In this document: positions 5,573 through 5,895 of the stretch, one piece after another | Layout of the letters: the number at the start of each line of letters is the position of its first letter | Numbering within the stretch: the first letter of the stretch is position 1 | From: Alphaproteobacteria bacterium | GTDB lineage: Bacteria; Pseudomonadota; Alphaproteobacteria; Caulobacterales; Parvularculaceae | Assembly (NCBI GenBank): GCA_030428745.1 | Contig: JAUIEG010000184.1 | Coordinates: 1 to 5,895, forward strand | Direction of reading: 5' to 3' | DNA length: 5,895 bases | Translations under genes and position numbers: made by a program | Notes under the pieces: generated by a model | What the model saw: the letters and a program-made list of their open reading frames with translations, nothing else | Told to the model about the DNA's origin: nothing | Databases searched by the model: none

Positions 5573-5895
5573 ATGAAGCCTGTTCGCAAAGTCGTCATTC
5601 CCGTCGCCGGCCACGGCACACGCGTTCTGCCCGCCACCAAATCGACGCCGAAAGAGCTCTTGCCGCTCGTCGACCGGCCGCTGATCGACTATGTGGTCAA
5701 TGAAGCTTTCGAGGCGGGGATGGAGCATGTGGTGCTCGTCACCGGCCGCGGCAAAGGCACCATTGAGGATTATTTTGATCACGCCTTCGAACTTGAAGCG
5801 AGCCTGACGGCGAAAAAGAAAACCGAAATTCTCGAAAGCGTTCAGGGCGTCATTCCGAAGGCGGGCGCTCTTTCCTATACCCGCCAGCAGGCGCC
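5573..5895 (+). CDS. galU: UTP--glucose-1-phosphate uridylyltransferase, N-terminal part (cut by right edge)
   Basis: The first 107 codons of a GalU-type nucleotidyltransferase that makes UDP-glucose from UTP and glucose-1-phosphate. This cytoplasmic step supplies cell-envelope and exopolysaccharide synthesis. The nucleotide-binding signature is GHGTR (13-17) followed by LPATKSTPKELLPLVDRPLI (19-38), with the family-typical K23, K27 and E28. Further GalU blocks are VTGRGKGTIEDYFD (56-69), AFELE and, at the edge, SYTRQQA just before the expected PLGLGHA segment. The start is set at 5573 (MKPVRKVV) to fit the usual N-terminus. An in-frame ATG at 5531 would add 14 residues and is less likely; neither has a strong Shine-Dalgarno. 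The residue after G13 is His where Leu or Met is usual, and T25 replaces the usual Ile or Met. The paralogous RfbA-type enzymes are less similar to these motifs. Confidence 0.93.
   Translation, partial: MKPVRKVVIPVAGHGTRVLPATKSTPKELLPLVDRPLIDYVVNEAFEAGMEHVVLVTGRGKGTIEDYFDHAFELEASLTAKKKTEILESVQGVIPKAGALSYTRQQA

Noticed and set aside
5365..5640. 91-codon - strand open frame across the galU start
   Set aside because: It overlaps the GalU N-terminus in antisense and has no domain or ribosome site.
1..5895. Mobile element, CRISPR array, tRNA, rRNA or riboswitch
   Set aside because: On reading both strands I saw no transposase or integrase, no regularly spaced repeats, no tRNA-like cloverleaf with a CCA end and no rRNA segment. 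Intergenic gaps are all under 250 bp.

Overview
The window reads as ordinary chromosomal DNA of a GC-rich alphaproteobacterium. The evidence is the GC-rich sequence with strong GC bias at third codon positions, a RecG whose N-terminus (MRPAILNPLF, then LTGVGPK) looks alphaproteobacterial, a two-helix DUF502 protein next to recG, and a GalU beginning MKPVRKVV. I cannot fix the family or genus from sequence alone. No mobile element, CRISPR array, tRNA, rRNA or prophage signal was found.

Layout, left to right. (1) The C-terminal 187 residues of a HerA-like/DUF853 (YjgR-type) ATPase enter from the left edge on the + strand. One base after its stop comes a CPBP-family (CAAX protease/bacteriocin-processing) membrane protease, so the two are probably co-transcribed. 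(2) Facing them on the - strand is a two-gene unit: a small four-helix membrane protein, then a NUDT19-like Nudix hydrolase. These two overlap by 8 nt (ATGAGTGA) and are probably translationally coupled. (3) Divergent from that unit, across a gap of about 89 bp, is recG on the + strand. (4) Facing recG on the - strand is a DUF502 inner-membrane protein. (5) Divergent from DUF502, across 244 bp, galU starts on the + strand and is cut by the right edge.

The genes are mostly housekeeping: branched-DNA repair (RecG), UDP-glucose supply for envelope polysaccharide (GalU), nucleotide or CoA-type diphosphate clean-up (Nudix), and membrane proteins. They do not form one pathway. The most distinctive feature is architectural. 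Both convergent gene pairs (CPBP/Nudix and recG/DUF502) overlap by the same 4 nt, TTAG, so a TAG on one strand interlocks with a TAA on the other. Both junctions also sit inside an imperfect inverted repeat. No conventional U-tract terminator exists between them.

I found no convincing undescribed multi-gene system. The findings below are modest points for checking.
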